Below are positions 1 to 9,485 of a DNA stretch of 64,000 bases, piece by piece. The stretch comes from Reticulascus tulasneorum (lineage: Eukaryota > Ascomycota > Sordariomycetes > Glomerellales > Reticulascaceae): positions 4,774,001 to 4,838,000 of the forward strand of contig LSAX01000002.1 of NCBI GenBank assembly GCA_001557505.1, written 5' to 3'. A program made the position numbers and the translations under genes. Under the pieces are notes generated by a model. That model worked only from the letters and a program-made list of their open reading frames with translations, made no database searches and was not told where the DNA came from. How positions within the stretch are numbered: position 1 is the stretch's first letter; the number at the start of each line of letters is the position of its first letter.

Positions 1-267
1 GCAGAAGTTGTAGCGGTTGGAGGGGATGCCGTAGCTGCACTAATATGGGGTGTTCGGAGTCTTGGGTTGGAGGAGATGTATGAAAACTCGCAAGGTGGAT
101 TCTACTCGAGGGAGAACACAGAGACGGAAAATAAAGATAGCATCGGAATAGCCGAGCAGTATTCCGTATGTGGTTGTTACAAGCGATTCGACAGAATCAC
201 ATCAAAGGCTGCCTGCTGGTTGGCGCGGGTTTCCCGCCCGGGTGTCCCCGAGCTTCAGAGTTGCTGA
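1..267 (+). other. Open frame entering from the left edge, unassigned
   Basis: Frame 1 is open from the first base of the window to a TGA at 265-267, giving 88 residues with no family signature I recognise. It could be the 3' end of a gene outside the window or chance. The rest of 268-690 shows only short overlapping frames and nothing I can assign. Confidence 0.2.
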
Positions 268-692
268 TTCAGTAGGTCCGGGAGCAAACAGACCTTGCCC
301 AAGAATATTGATATATGGAGCCAAGAACTGCGAGATACTTATTGGAATCTGCTGCTTTAGACATGCACGATGCCAATTCGGTCACTTCGTCACATAAAGC
401 CCCCAAATTAGGATGGATGGGCGGCAGGCCGACGACAAATCACGAACCTCAAATCTTTGCCGGCATAACGTGTTGGTGATGCCGCTGGTAACTGGGGTTC
501 ACCGCCCAATAGTGACGCTGATAGATGATGCAAGCCATCGGTCCATCACACCTTGTGTTGGTGGACATGTCCGAGCGTCATGTACGGAGAGGAAGGGGAC
601 CTAAGAGGCCAAGAAGCCAGCCTGTAATGGATTCGATCCGATGCTTACATTTTTCAATGCTTTCAGCCAAGCCTATCAGCTCTTCCATCAAA

Positions 693-700
693 CTATATAG
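693..700 (+). promoter_or_regulatory. TATA-like box of the repeat-precursor gene
   Basis: The sequence CTATATAG lies about 100 nt upstream of the ATG at 802, a usual distance for a fungal TATA element with a short leader. It is called by position and motif only. Confidence 0.45.
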
Positions 701-801
701 AGCACAACTACTCCAGCTGCGTTTCCTTTCTTGTAAGTATTGCACACTAGGTACTCAGATATTGAAATCACACTCTACCGAAATAGCCATAAGTACAGAA
801 G

Positions 802-1411
802 ATGAAGAACTTGTCCAAAATTGCCTTTTTGCTGCTGACTGCCGCTACGGCTATCGCGGCGGTGCCAGTCAGTGAGTAGTTCGCCATATTCGCTTGGGCA
901 GCGATGCTTTTGCTCGAGGGAGTTCAGCGAAAACTAACTATCCCAACCAGGTACTCATCCCATGAGTGATGATGTCGCCTTCGGCAGCCATAAGGATGGC
1001 TATGAGGGAGAGACAAAGAGATCCGAATCTTGTAATTCCGAGTTAAGTCTTTCAGATATGAAGTTGTTCTGACTTCGTTAGATACACATACTATGAGTGA
1101 CGACGTCGCCTTCGGCAGCCACAAGGATGGCTATGAGGGGGAGACAAAGAGATCCGAATCTTGTAATTCCGAGTTAAGTCTTTCAGATATGAAGTTGTTC
1201 TGACTTCGTTAGATACACATACTATGAGTGACGACGTCGCCTTCGGCAGCCACAAGGATGGCTATGAGGGGGAGACAAAGAGATCCGAATCTTGTAATTC
1301 CGATTTAAGTCTTTCAGATATGAGTTTGTTCTGACTTCCTTAGATACGCATACTATGAGTGATGACGTCGCCTTCGGCAGCCACAAGGATGGCTATGAGG
1401 GGGAGTCTTAG
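802..1411 (+). CDS. Secreted tandem-repeat peptide precursor (Kex2-processed, RiPP/dikaritin-like candidate)
   Basis: Five exons (802-871, 951-1031, 1082-1162, 1213-1293, 1344-1411) join in one frame to give 126 residues. Residues 1-20 form a signal peptide (MKNLSKIAFLLLTAATAIA). Four repeats of 27 residues follow, each carrying MSDDVAFGSHKDGYEGE. Repeats 1-3 end in ETKR and repeat 4 ends ES-stop. The KR sites are classical Kex2 targets, so processing in the Golgi would release near-identical peptides of about 27 residues, each with one or two Tyr and no Cys. Introns are 79, 50, 50 and 50 nt. All have GT donors and AG acceptors, with CTAAC in the first and CTGAC in the other three. Every repeat exon starts and ends in the same phase, so cassettes can be added or lost without a frame change. 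Known families with this plan are fungal KEP peptides, including the ustiloxin, epichloecyclin and asperipin precursors. The actual product and any cyclisation are unknown. An alternative is an unmodified secreted signalling peptide. Confidence 0.8.
951..1411 (+). repeat. 131-bp exon-plus-intron tandem repeat, four copies
   Basis: Copies start at 951, 1082, 1213 and 1344, an exact 131-bp period. Each full copy is an 81-nt exon plus a 50-nt intron; the last copy ends at the stop codon. The exons of copies 2 and 3 are identical, and the introns at 1032 and 1163 are identical. The intron at 1294 differs at a few bases. The first copy carries CCC where the others carry ACT. This pattern indicates recent segmental duplication of a whole exon-intron unit. 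Confidence 0.95.
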
Positions 1412-1812
1412 CTATCAAGCGCTGAGCAACTTGTTTAGCTGCCTGAACAAGACGCATCAACGTACAACGATAAGGCATGGGCTCAAGTCGATCAAGCGAA
1501 AGCAGGATTCTAGAATTTATCTACATCCACCACGTTCATTTTAAAGCAACTATTACCTCCAAATTGAAGTTCTAATCAGAAGTAATACTTAAGATTGCAA
1601 ATGTATCCTTGCTAGCACAACAACGACCGCAGGTTTCAACTGGTGAAGTTTGAACTTGGGCCTTTAGAGCAAAGCAAGACACAGTGTGGGTGTCACTGAG
1701 GTCGCTAGTGTTGTATTGCTGAGCTTCCTGACACCTGTCTTTACTTTGTGTACGTAGCACTCGAATGTCCAGTCCCGACAAATCTCTAATTGAAATGAAA
1801 TCACCGTCGCCA
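1412..1812. other. Intergenic region between convergent genes
   Basis: This should hold the two 3' ends of the precursor gene and the HET gene. The short frames present here overlap the HET gene end and look like shadows. I see no other element. Confidence 0.5.
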
Positions 1813-4672
1813 TCAATCGACAAACCAAATCTGGCCCAATGGTGTACCATGAGCAAATCTGTCATGGGAGAACCAAAATGGCACCGATGTCCAGAAGTAA
1901 TCCTCCAGCCCTGACTTAACGGTTTGGTCCACTGCTTCCACAAAATCCGGCTGTGACAGCCATATCTGTGTCATGGCCGCCTTCAGGCTTTGTTTTGCAC
2001 TTTCCGTTGCCGCTTTATGCTCCTCACTATTCGGGGCAGATTGACTGAGCCGAACATACTCCTTCGTGGCCTCTTCGGAGGCAACTCGCTGAGCAATCTG
2101 TCTCACGGTTTGTGCTACAAGGAAATACCGTTCATGCGTGTCGATCTCCGACACAATGACCTTCGTAATCATTCTGACGCGACGCCCTTCCAGCCCTGTC
2201 TGAGTATCAGTTACATTATTTTCATCAATGAGCTCAACTAAAAGCCATGCATTGTGCTGTTCGCTATCTTGGCCTTTAATAAATGCAGTTCGTCCGGAAT
2301 CGATGGCGCTACACAAGGGACGAGCTTCTTCGAAGGCGCGATTAGTCGCTGACATGGGCCAACTGCATTGGTAACCAGTGGATTCAACGGATTTCGCCAG
2401 CCGATACCATCGGCTCGTGCTTAGATCCTGGAAGTGAACAATTTGTTCGGGTGTTGGAAAAAGCAATCCATCCCAAGGATGCAAAGGTAAGCCCGGGTAC
2501 AGAGGACGAGCCTCGAGAACTAGACCAGGCAGGTCCACAGCAAGGCCATATCCGGTGGGAACCCCTCTAGGAATCTTGTGTTCTGATATACTTTTAGTCC
2601 CGTCAATGAACTCGAGCCCTCTGTAGCGAGCTCCGCCCCCTACAGTTCGAGATGCCAGAAAGCTGCGTGGTGCCCACCGCCAGCCGGGAGTCTTCAAGGG
2701 TGGGCATAAAGTATCGACGAAAAAGATTATGCGGGCCGGAATTCCATTATCGGTTTTTGCAATGAGTTCCCATAAAAGAATCATACGCTCCTCGGATCCG
2801 GTTGTGCTTAAAATGGGTATAAGGTCTAGGTCAAAGAGTGTCGCGATACACACAGCCTCGTCCGATGCAAAGGATACTGCCCGGAACTCCAGTAGGTTCT
2901 GTATTGTTGTATACAGCTTATACTTTGTGCCTGGGATTTTGTCGTGGGTTGGATCTGCACTGAGTCGATCCCACTGTTCAGTCATGGGTTAATCCAAAAT
3001 TTGTAGCAAGCTTAGAGATAGAGAGTTCTCACTTCTGAGCGTAGGTCTTTCGCCAAGACCTGATGTCTGAGATCGGAACTTTCTTCAAGTTTCAATAACA
3101 GTGAGAGCCCGTGGACCGGTTTATCTCGAAATTGAAAATAGAGCGATTTGGCTAACACCCCCTCTGCACGGCAGTTAGCAAGCAGAAAAGCAATTGGGGA
3201 TGAAGCTGCGCGCCTTGAAGAGTCCACAACCGTCTCATCCACATTGAGGATGCAAATATTCTTAATAGTAGCGTTGCAATATGAACGTTCTCAGAGTCAA
3301 AAGTCGTCAAGGTTAGATCAAGCACCAGGACATGGGCAGCTTTCTCGTAGACAGATCTCATCCGTGTTAGCGAAATCTTGTTGCACTCTGGTTCTAGCAT
3401 TGCCACCGGACAGCACAGGGTATCAATCCACAAGCAATACTCGGATGATGGCTTGGAGAGATCTCTTGCAGCATCTTCTATCTCAACCGCTCTGATCAAG
3501 TGACGGAGTCTCTCAATCTGGCATTGTTGTAATGTGTTTCCGTGGGTGTTCCCAAGGCCATCAGCCCATACCTAATCTGATAAGTAGGCCTGTATATTTC
3601 TTTGAACTGGACTGCGATAACTAACATGGGAGATTGCGATATATTGAATCCCTGGCTCGAACTTAATAGGCGTTAAGATCGGCTTGCCTGATTGGAAACG
3701 CAACACTGGGAATGTTTCAGACTCCTGCAAAATATTCTTGATACTCTCGATATCAATGGCCATTTCTTCGCATTCGCATTCGGCAACCACATGGGACAGT
3801 TTGTATGTATCGTTGTCTATCTGCGCAGCAATACAATGCATGTCAGAACAATCTGTATGGTTACGACCAGGGATCGTTCTGTCAATGCGACTGAGATAAT
3901 GCACTGTGGAAAGATTGACGTAAACCGCGTTTGCTCTTCTCAAGTCGCTCTCACACCATCCAGCACCACGCATCTTTTGTCTGACCACGGTGTCAGCATG
4001 GAGATAGTTTTTCGTCCATGAAACAAACATGCCAAGAGCATTACTGGCACGAAGGGGGTTTCTCTGATACGCAGTAGCAACATAAGTGATGATAGATCGG
4101 GTTAAAATCTCACCAAGACCACAGATCGCGAACTTGATTGAGTGGTCAAAATCCTTCCGGGCGGCATCGATCATTGTGCCCGTAATTCGAATACATTTGG
4201 CGAGGTGATCCAACCTCGACTGATATGGTTGCTGGTTCCCGCGTGTGATAGAATCTACAACAGATGGGATAAACTCGAGCACATTTGCTGCACTGAGATA
4301 GCGCTTTCCGTCTTCTGTGACGATACAAGCTTTGTAGATGCTTTCAATGCTGATGCCTGGACGGCGGGTACTGTGAGATCTGACGCCATTCTGATCCAGA
4401 TTCTCCCCCAAGAATTCTGCCAACAATCCGAAGAAAAACCAGGTCGTGTAGACGCGATGCTGCTCGTCCAAGTCGGGAGGGTGTACTAATCCCGTATACG
4501 GAATATCACTTCGGCCGCCGAGGCGTCCATCGAGCGGGACCATTCGCAGTAAACCTTTACGGTGGGCAAAGGTCAAAAATTGTTCCCCATCCCAACGCTC
4601 TTTGAGGCCGCATACGTAAGGAGTGTTGGCGACTGGATGGGAGGGTTCTTCTGGGACACAGAGCAAGTCCAT
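1813..4672 (-). CDS. HET-domain protein (heterokaryon incompatibility type)
   Basis: Four exons (4672-3626, 3571-3214, 3163-3033, 2973-1813) give 898 residues. The HET signature spans the junctions: QYIAISH-VWADGLGN at about 343-357, LWIDTLCCP at 396-404, and RRLWTLQ-EGVLAK at about 462-474. A 340-residue N-terminal part precedes the domain, as in many HET proteins. The start is the first ATG after an in-frame stop. Introns 1 and 3 are GT-AG (54 and 59 nt). Intron 2 (3213-3164, 50 nt) has a GC donor and CTAAC branch site. Without its removal the frame ends right after the WTLQ motif, so it is either a GC-AG intron or a disabling frameshift. HET domains trigger cell death on allorecognition in fungi, and the specificity of this one cannot be read from sequence. 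It is convergent with the repeat precursor. Confidence 0.85.
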
Positions 4673-6011
4673 AGCCCCTTGTTTGTGACAATCTGGCTGT
4701 ATCGCACGGATAGGAAGTTCGCTCTAAAGTTAAGTGAAGGAGGGTCTCCATGCGGCTGAAGAGGTATTTAATGTTTCTTATGTATGCGGGCTGCATGTTC
4801 CTGGATCCGGTTAGCTGAGATGCTAATCCCCCAGCTCACACATATTGGATTGAGGCTTAGGGGGCCCGGTAACGAAGCCGGCTGGTTGCCTTTCGCCATG
4901 GCCCATTGCCCAATACTGCCGAACTAAAAGGTCGATCTAGCCCTCTATAAGACAAACAAGGCCTCGGGACGTTTAAAATCCTTCGATAATATTGAGCAAC
5001 TTCGGATTCAGCAGTGCATCTGCTTGCGCTATAGTTTGTCTGCAAGTTCTTGATTCACAATTGACCACAATCACCACTGAATTGAGTATCAGCATCTTCC
5101 ATCAATAGGAGGCCGACTTAAGCGAACTATGCGGGAATATTTCATTACTACTTCTTATGGGATGTCTCGATGTAAAAGGTTCACGTCAGCGACGAGGGCT
5201 CAGATATGCTCGAATGATTCAGCGGGAGAGCACGAGAAATTCTGCAGCTGCTTCCATCCAGGCGATTGAAGCGCAAAGACAAGCCTTCAGCGACGTGAAG
5301 TAATCATGTGGGCCAATCTTAAATCAGGTACTGGGATGCCTCCGGTATGTGCGGACGGAAATCAAAAGAAAATCAATGTTTCACACGAAGATATCGCTGG
5401 GGTCTGCAGCTGGTGGTCATGTTCTGAGGTAGTACTGATGGTTTAGCCGCCTGGCATTCGGTCTGCAGCCAAAATCGGCATTAGAGATCAAGCGAAGAAG
5501 CCTATCGCTACCTCATCACCTCAACGCCATGATCGCAATGCGTCCGTCTGTCTTTAGATGGGACTTGATGATGAAGAGGCGAGAAATGGGAGAATCGTTG
5601 CCTGGGCTTCCACACATTCCAAGAGATCAGAGGAATGGCCACCTACTAATACATATTGGGCAGGCCATCTTGGCCAAGCCTTTACCCGTCGATTTGCACC
5701 TTGGCAGCATCAAGGCGATACCACTCTGCTCTCGCTCTTCCGGCAATACAGCCCATTGTAAGTACTCTCTCCGGCTCAATTGACGGACAATAAAAAAGTC
5801 GAAATCGCGACCTTCCCCATCCGACCGCCCTCACATCCCTCAATGCCAAAAGTACCTGCAGCCAACGGCAGAGGGGTTGGATCCTTAAAGATGAGGACGT
5901 CGCATCGCATCCCCATTCCTCGACTGTTATAAATTTTGCAACTTTTATTCGGCGTCTTTACCCCTCCGGATCACTGTCGCACCGAACGGGACCATACTCC
6001 GGCAGCCCAAC
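4673..6011. other. Divergent intergenic region between HET and M28 genes
   Basis: Apart from the TATA element near its right end I see no conserved structure. Frames around 5529-5783 encode short proteins without a recognisable domain and overlap each other, so I do not call them. Confidence 0.5.
5928..5934 (+). promoter_or_regulatory. TATA box of the M28 peptidase gene
   Basis: TATAAAT lies about 80 nt upstream of the ATG at 6012, in the position expected for a core promoter. Confidence 0.5.
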
Positions 6012-7687
6012 ATGAAGCTCACAGACTCGAGCCCACTGTTGGCAATGCTGATGCCTATTGTGGCAGCCAGCACCTGCAAGCCGCCAGTGGACTCGCAAAC
6101 ATACCAGGATGGGATTACATCAAACAAGTACGCAATCTGATTTATCTATGCTGGACTTGACGTCGCTAATATGCTCGATAGCCTGATGGCCAATCTCCAG
6201 GCCCTGAATGATATCGCGTACGCCAATGGCGGGAACCGCGCGTTCGGGTATCCAGGCTACGAGGCGTCGGTAGATTGGATCTACGGAGAAATTTCAAAGC
6301 TGAGAGGCTTCAAAACTTGGATCCAAGATTTTCCTGCCCTGTATTATCAGACCGTCTCTACCAGCTTCATTGTCGGCGACGTCTCGTACAATGTCCTTGC
6401 CCCCACATTTTCGCCCAGCACCTCAGAGGAGGGCCTGACTGTAGAGCTTGTACACGGTCCTGCGGGGGAGGCTGGCTGCGCCTACGAGAGCTACGACGGT
6501 CTCGATGTCGCGGGTAAGATTGTGCTCATTGACCGGTTTCGATGCCCGGATGCGACGACCTTTGCTGGTCGAATAAAGCCTGCAGCGGCCGCAGGTGCCG
6601 CGGCTGTCGTAATTTACAACTTCGATGCGACGCACTTGACCGGCGGAACGCTTACCGCTCCAAACCCTAAGGAGTATGTTCCAGCTGGTCTGATTGATCA
6701 ACCTGAGGGATTAGCACTAAAGGCACGACTTGACGCGGGCGAGACCATCGAGGCCTACTTCCAGTTGACCCAGATCATCGAGGAAAGGATCACCCAAAAC
6801 GTATTTGCCGAAACCAAGGGAGGCGATGCCGCAAATGTCGTCATGGTATGCCATCCTTCCATGGCCTAGCACTTGCATCGATAGCTAACCAGTACATCTT
6901 CAGCTCGGTGCTCATCTAGACTCTGTCCCAGCCGGGCCTGGAATCAACGACGATGGCTCTGGCACGTCGTTAATTCTCGAATTAACCAAGGGTCTCTCCC
7001 ACTTCTCCACTAAGAACAAGGTGCGCTTCGCCTGGTGGGGCGCTGAGGAGAACGGGAAGCTTGGGTCTCTGTGGTATTGTAGGAACCTCACAGCCGAGGA
7101 GGGCGACAACATCCTTGCGTATCTCAACTTTGATATGGTGGCCAAAGGCTACTTCGGCGTCTTTGATGGTGATGGAAGCACCCATGGTCTAGCGGCGCCT
7201 CCTGGGTCCGGCGTCATCGAGAAGATCTTTGTTGAGGATATGGTTTCCAAAGGCGTCAACGTCACGCCGGCCGTCTTCACGAATGGTTCGGACTACGCTT
7301 CATTCTGGCAGGTACTCTCGACTCCTATCGGTGGACTGCACACTGGAACTGGTGTTGCCCAGGACCCGTGCTAGTAGGTCTCTCCGCTCCAGACTCTATT
7401 CGTGGTTCAGGGTCGAATCCAAACCTCGATATATAATACTAACGTTGGATTGTCTCAGCCACCAAGCATGCGATAATATTACCAACCCTGTGCCGGAGAC
7501 GATCACTGTAAATGCCAAGGCCGCTGCTCACGTCCTGTCCGTCCTCGCCACAGATGGCGTCGACCTGCTTCCCAAGACTGCCCGTCTCGGTAGAATTAGG
7601 AGAGACCCTAGCCCGGCTATTCTTGACTACTCGGCGTTTGAGGCGATGGGCGAGAGGCACTTGCCGGGCTGTAGCCATGAGATTTAG
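6012..7687 (+). CDS. Secreted M28 zinc aminopeptidase with PA domain
   Basis: Exons 6012-6127, 6182-6845, 6904-7373 and 7459-7687 give 492 residues. A hydrophobic N-terminus (LLAMLMPIVAAS) indicates secretion. A PA insert follows at about residues 110-230, then the M28 catalytic part. Zinc ligands expected for the family are all visible: His264 in GAHLDS, Asp276 in INDDGSG, Glu308/309 in WWGAEE, Asp337 in NFDM, and His418 in CYHQACD. The family removes N-terminal residues from peptides using two zinc ions. The loop between GGLHTG and DPCYH is only a few residues, whereas related fungal enzymes usually carry about twenty more (GIKT...FGGTAG type). That loop lies near the active site, so specificity may differ. 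Introns are 54, 58 and 85 nt with good branch sites. Confidence 0.88.
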
Positions 7688-8698
7688 GCTGGGCTCGGTT
7701 GGTACGGGATAGACGAAGGCTTTGGATCCACGACCGAGGTCCTCCCACGATGATCAAGATCAAGTTCCCAAAGAGGCAGAACTTTCAATCGGATATGCCA
7801 ACTAATTCATATACCATATTAGCTAGAGCATTGCTATTCAGTTTTGTGCTGGCCCATTGATTTCTATCGCCACCCCGGGCATCACTCGTTAACATGTTCA
7901 GCTATTCCAGCGCTAAGCTAATGGTTAAATGCAACTACTTTGGCGGCAAGTTGGAGAAACCGTGAATGTGCCTTTTTGAAAGCCTGGCAATTCACAGGAA
8001 TGTCAAGTGTAGTAAGGATTGATCTGATTCAAACACACCTATGGATTCATTTTGAAGGACGTCATGATCATCTAAGCTGAACATCCCCCCCTCTTGACAT
8101 CACGATATCATTTTCTGTCAATATGGAAATTCATGCGTTGGGCTAGATTTTGTTGACAAGAACACGTCCGAGTCGCGTGTAACGCGTGCTAAGATCGCCA
8201 TTATCAATATCCGGTTGCCTGGGATTGACGTATGTCATCCAGCACTGGGCGACCACGATAACAAATGCCAAGCCCCACCAAACCGGGATGATGCAGGTTG
8301 GGCGGCAAATGGGCCAAGCTCCAGGAAGATCCCACCACCAAGCGGCTGTTGAACAAACAATAATGCCTGGTGCCAGGTGTTTCTGTTTGGATGGCAATGC
8401 GGTCATTTACCGGAGATTTGTTGCTCTGACGTTATGTGTGGCAAGACCTGTTTTTCCATCTTGAGGACTGCCCGCGCGGACTGTGTTGGGACAAACGTCA
8501 TATGGCTAACTTTGGACAGCTATATCCAGACCCGAAGCTAATTCATGAAAATATATCTCATGCCTGTTTTGTTCACTTACCACATTTTGACTTGATTTCT
8601 ATTCCCCATTTTCAGCTCTCGACCGAACCGCCTAAGCCCAAACTCTATCACAAGTCACCACCAACATAAGCAAACTCCCGATCCGAATATCACAAATC
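7688..8698. other. Intergenic region, no element recognised
   Basis: The region has short AT-rich and mixed sequence. A minus-strand frame at 8143-8406 has a hydrophobic middle but no start context or homology I know. I consider it non-coding. Confidence 0.45.
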
Positions 8699-9018
8699 AT
8701 GTCTTCTGCAGGGGCCAAGTCAGTCATATCTCGGGACATGGAGGAGCTCACGCAGGGCAAGGAGGATATTTCCCACCAGATTCAAGGCCACAAGGCAAAT
8801 CTATCCAACCCAAGTATGTCGGCTTATCTTCCCGTCGTCTCGGTCTCTTGTCGCCTTGAGATGTACTGACATCCCTTGCAGACACGAGTGCCGCCTCTAA
8901 AAAGAACAGTGAGGCAATGATTGCTGAGCTTGGGGGCGCGGAAAACACCTATGGCAAGCAGGACAACCCGCACAGTAAGAGTGCTGCGGAGAATCTTACG
9001 GGGAGTCGGGTAATGTAA
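8699..9018 (+). CDS. Conidiation-specific Con-6 family protein
   Basis: Exons 8699-8813 and 8882-9018 (68-nt intron with TACTGAC branch) give 83 residues. The Con-6 signature GHKANLSNPNTSAASKKNS crosses the splice junction, and it is followed by EAMIAELGG. Neurospora CON-6 is a small hydrophilic protein abundant in conidia; its biochemical role is not established. This copy has one full motif and an N-terminal extension of about 30 residues. The second, shorter motif of CON-6 is not evident, although the C-terminal DNPHSKSAAENL may be its remnant. Confidence 0.88.
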
Positions 9019-9485
9019 GACGAGGTGGGTCGCGACTAGGAGATGAGAGCACACGGTCTTCTGCACTTAAAAGTTGACGACAAGAATGTGTTGGAAGAGC
9101 TGTTGTGTTGTAGGGCACAATAAATCTTGGTATTTTCAATCCCTTGACATGTTGAACTCTTTGGTTCAAGTCCAACAACGCTACTAGGGATCTATACAGA
9201 CTTGGTGTGCTGTGATAACAATGATACGTTCCCTCCATTCCCGATGAATCTTGCTATAATTGCCTAGATTTCGTACACTTTGCAATAGTATCAGCCTCTA
9301 CGGGTGAGAGTCTGCCTGGATAAACATGGTGGATTGATTGACTAAGGTACCCAAGCGAGTTTGCCCTATGGGGGAACTTGATGCAGTCCAGCACAAGCGT
9401 CCGACGTATAAACATTGGCTTCCACCGATTGATTGAGACTTTTAGATAGCGGACCAATTACAATGGGCTCGATCTAACCTATCCG
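9019..9485. other. Intergenic region between convergent genes
   Basis: This lies between the 3' ends of the Con-6 gene and the Zn2Cys6 regulator. A B-box-like string near 9161 has no tRNA fold around it. Nothing else was seen. Confidence 0.45.

Noticed and set aside
525..875. 116-residue plus-strand frame
   Set aside because: It overlaps the signal-peptide exon of the repeat precursor in another frame and has no recognisable feature.
5529..5783. Two overlapping plus-strand frames upstream of the M28 gene
   Set aside because: No known domain, no intron logic, and they lie in a divergent promoter region.
9130..9180. GGTTCAAGTCC string resembling a tRNA B box
   Set aside because: No A box at the proper distance and no cloverleaf could be drawn.
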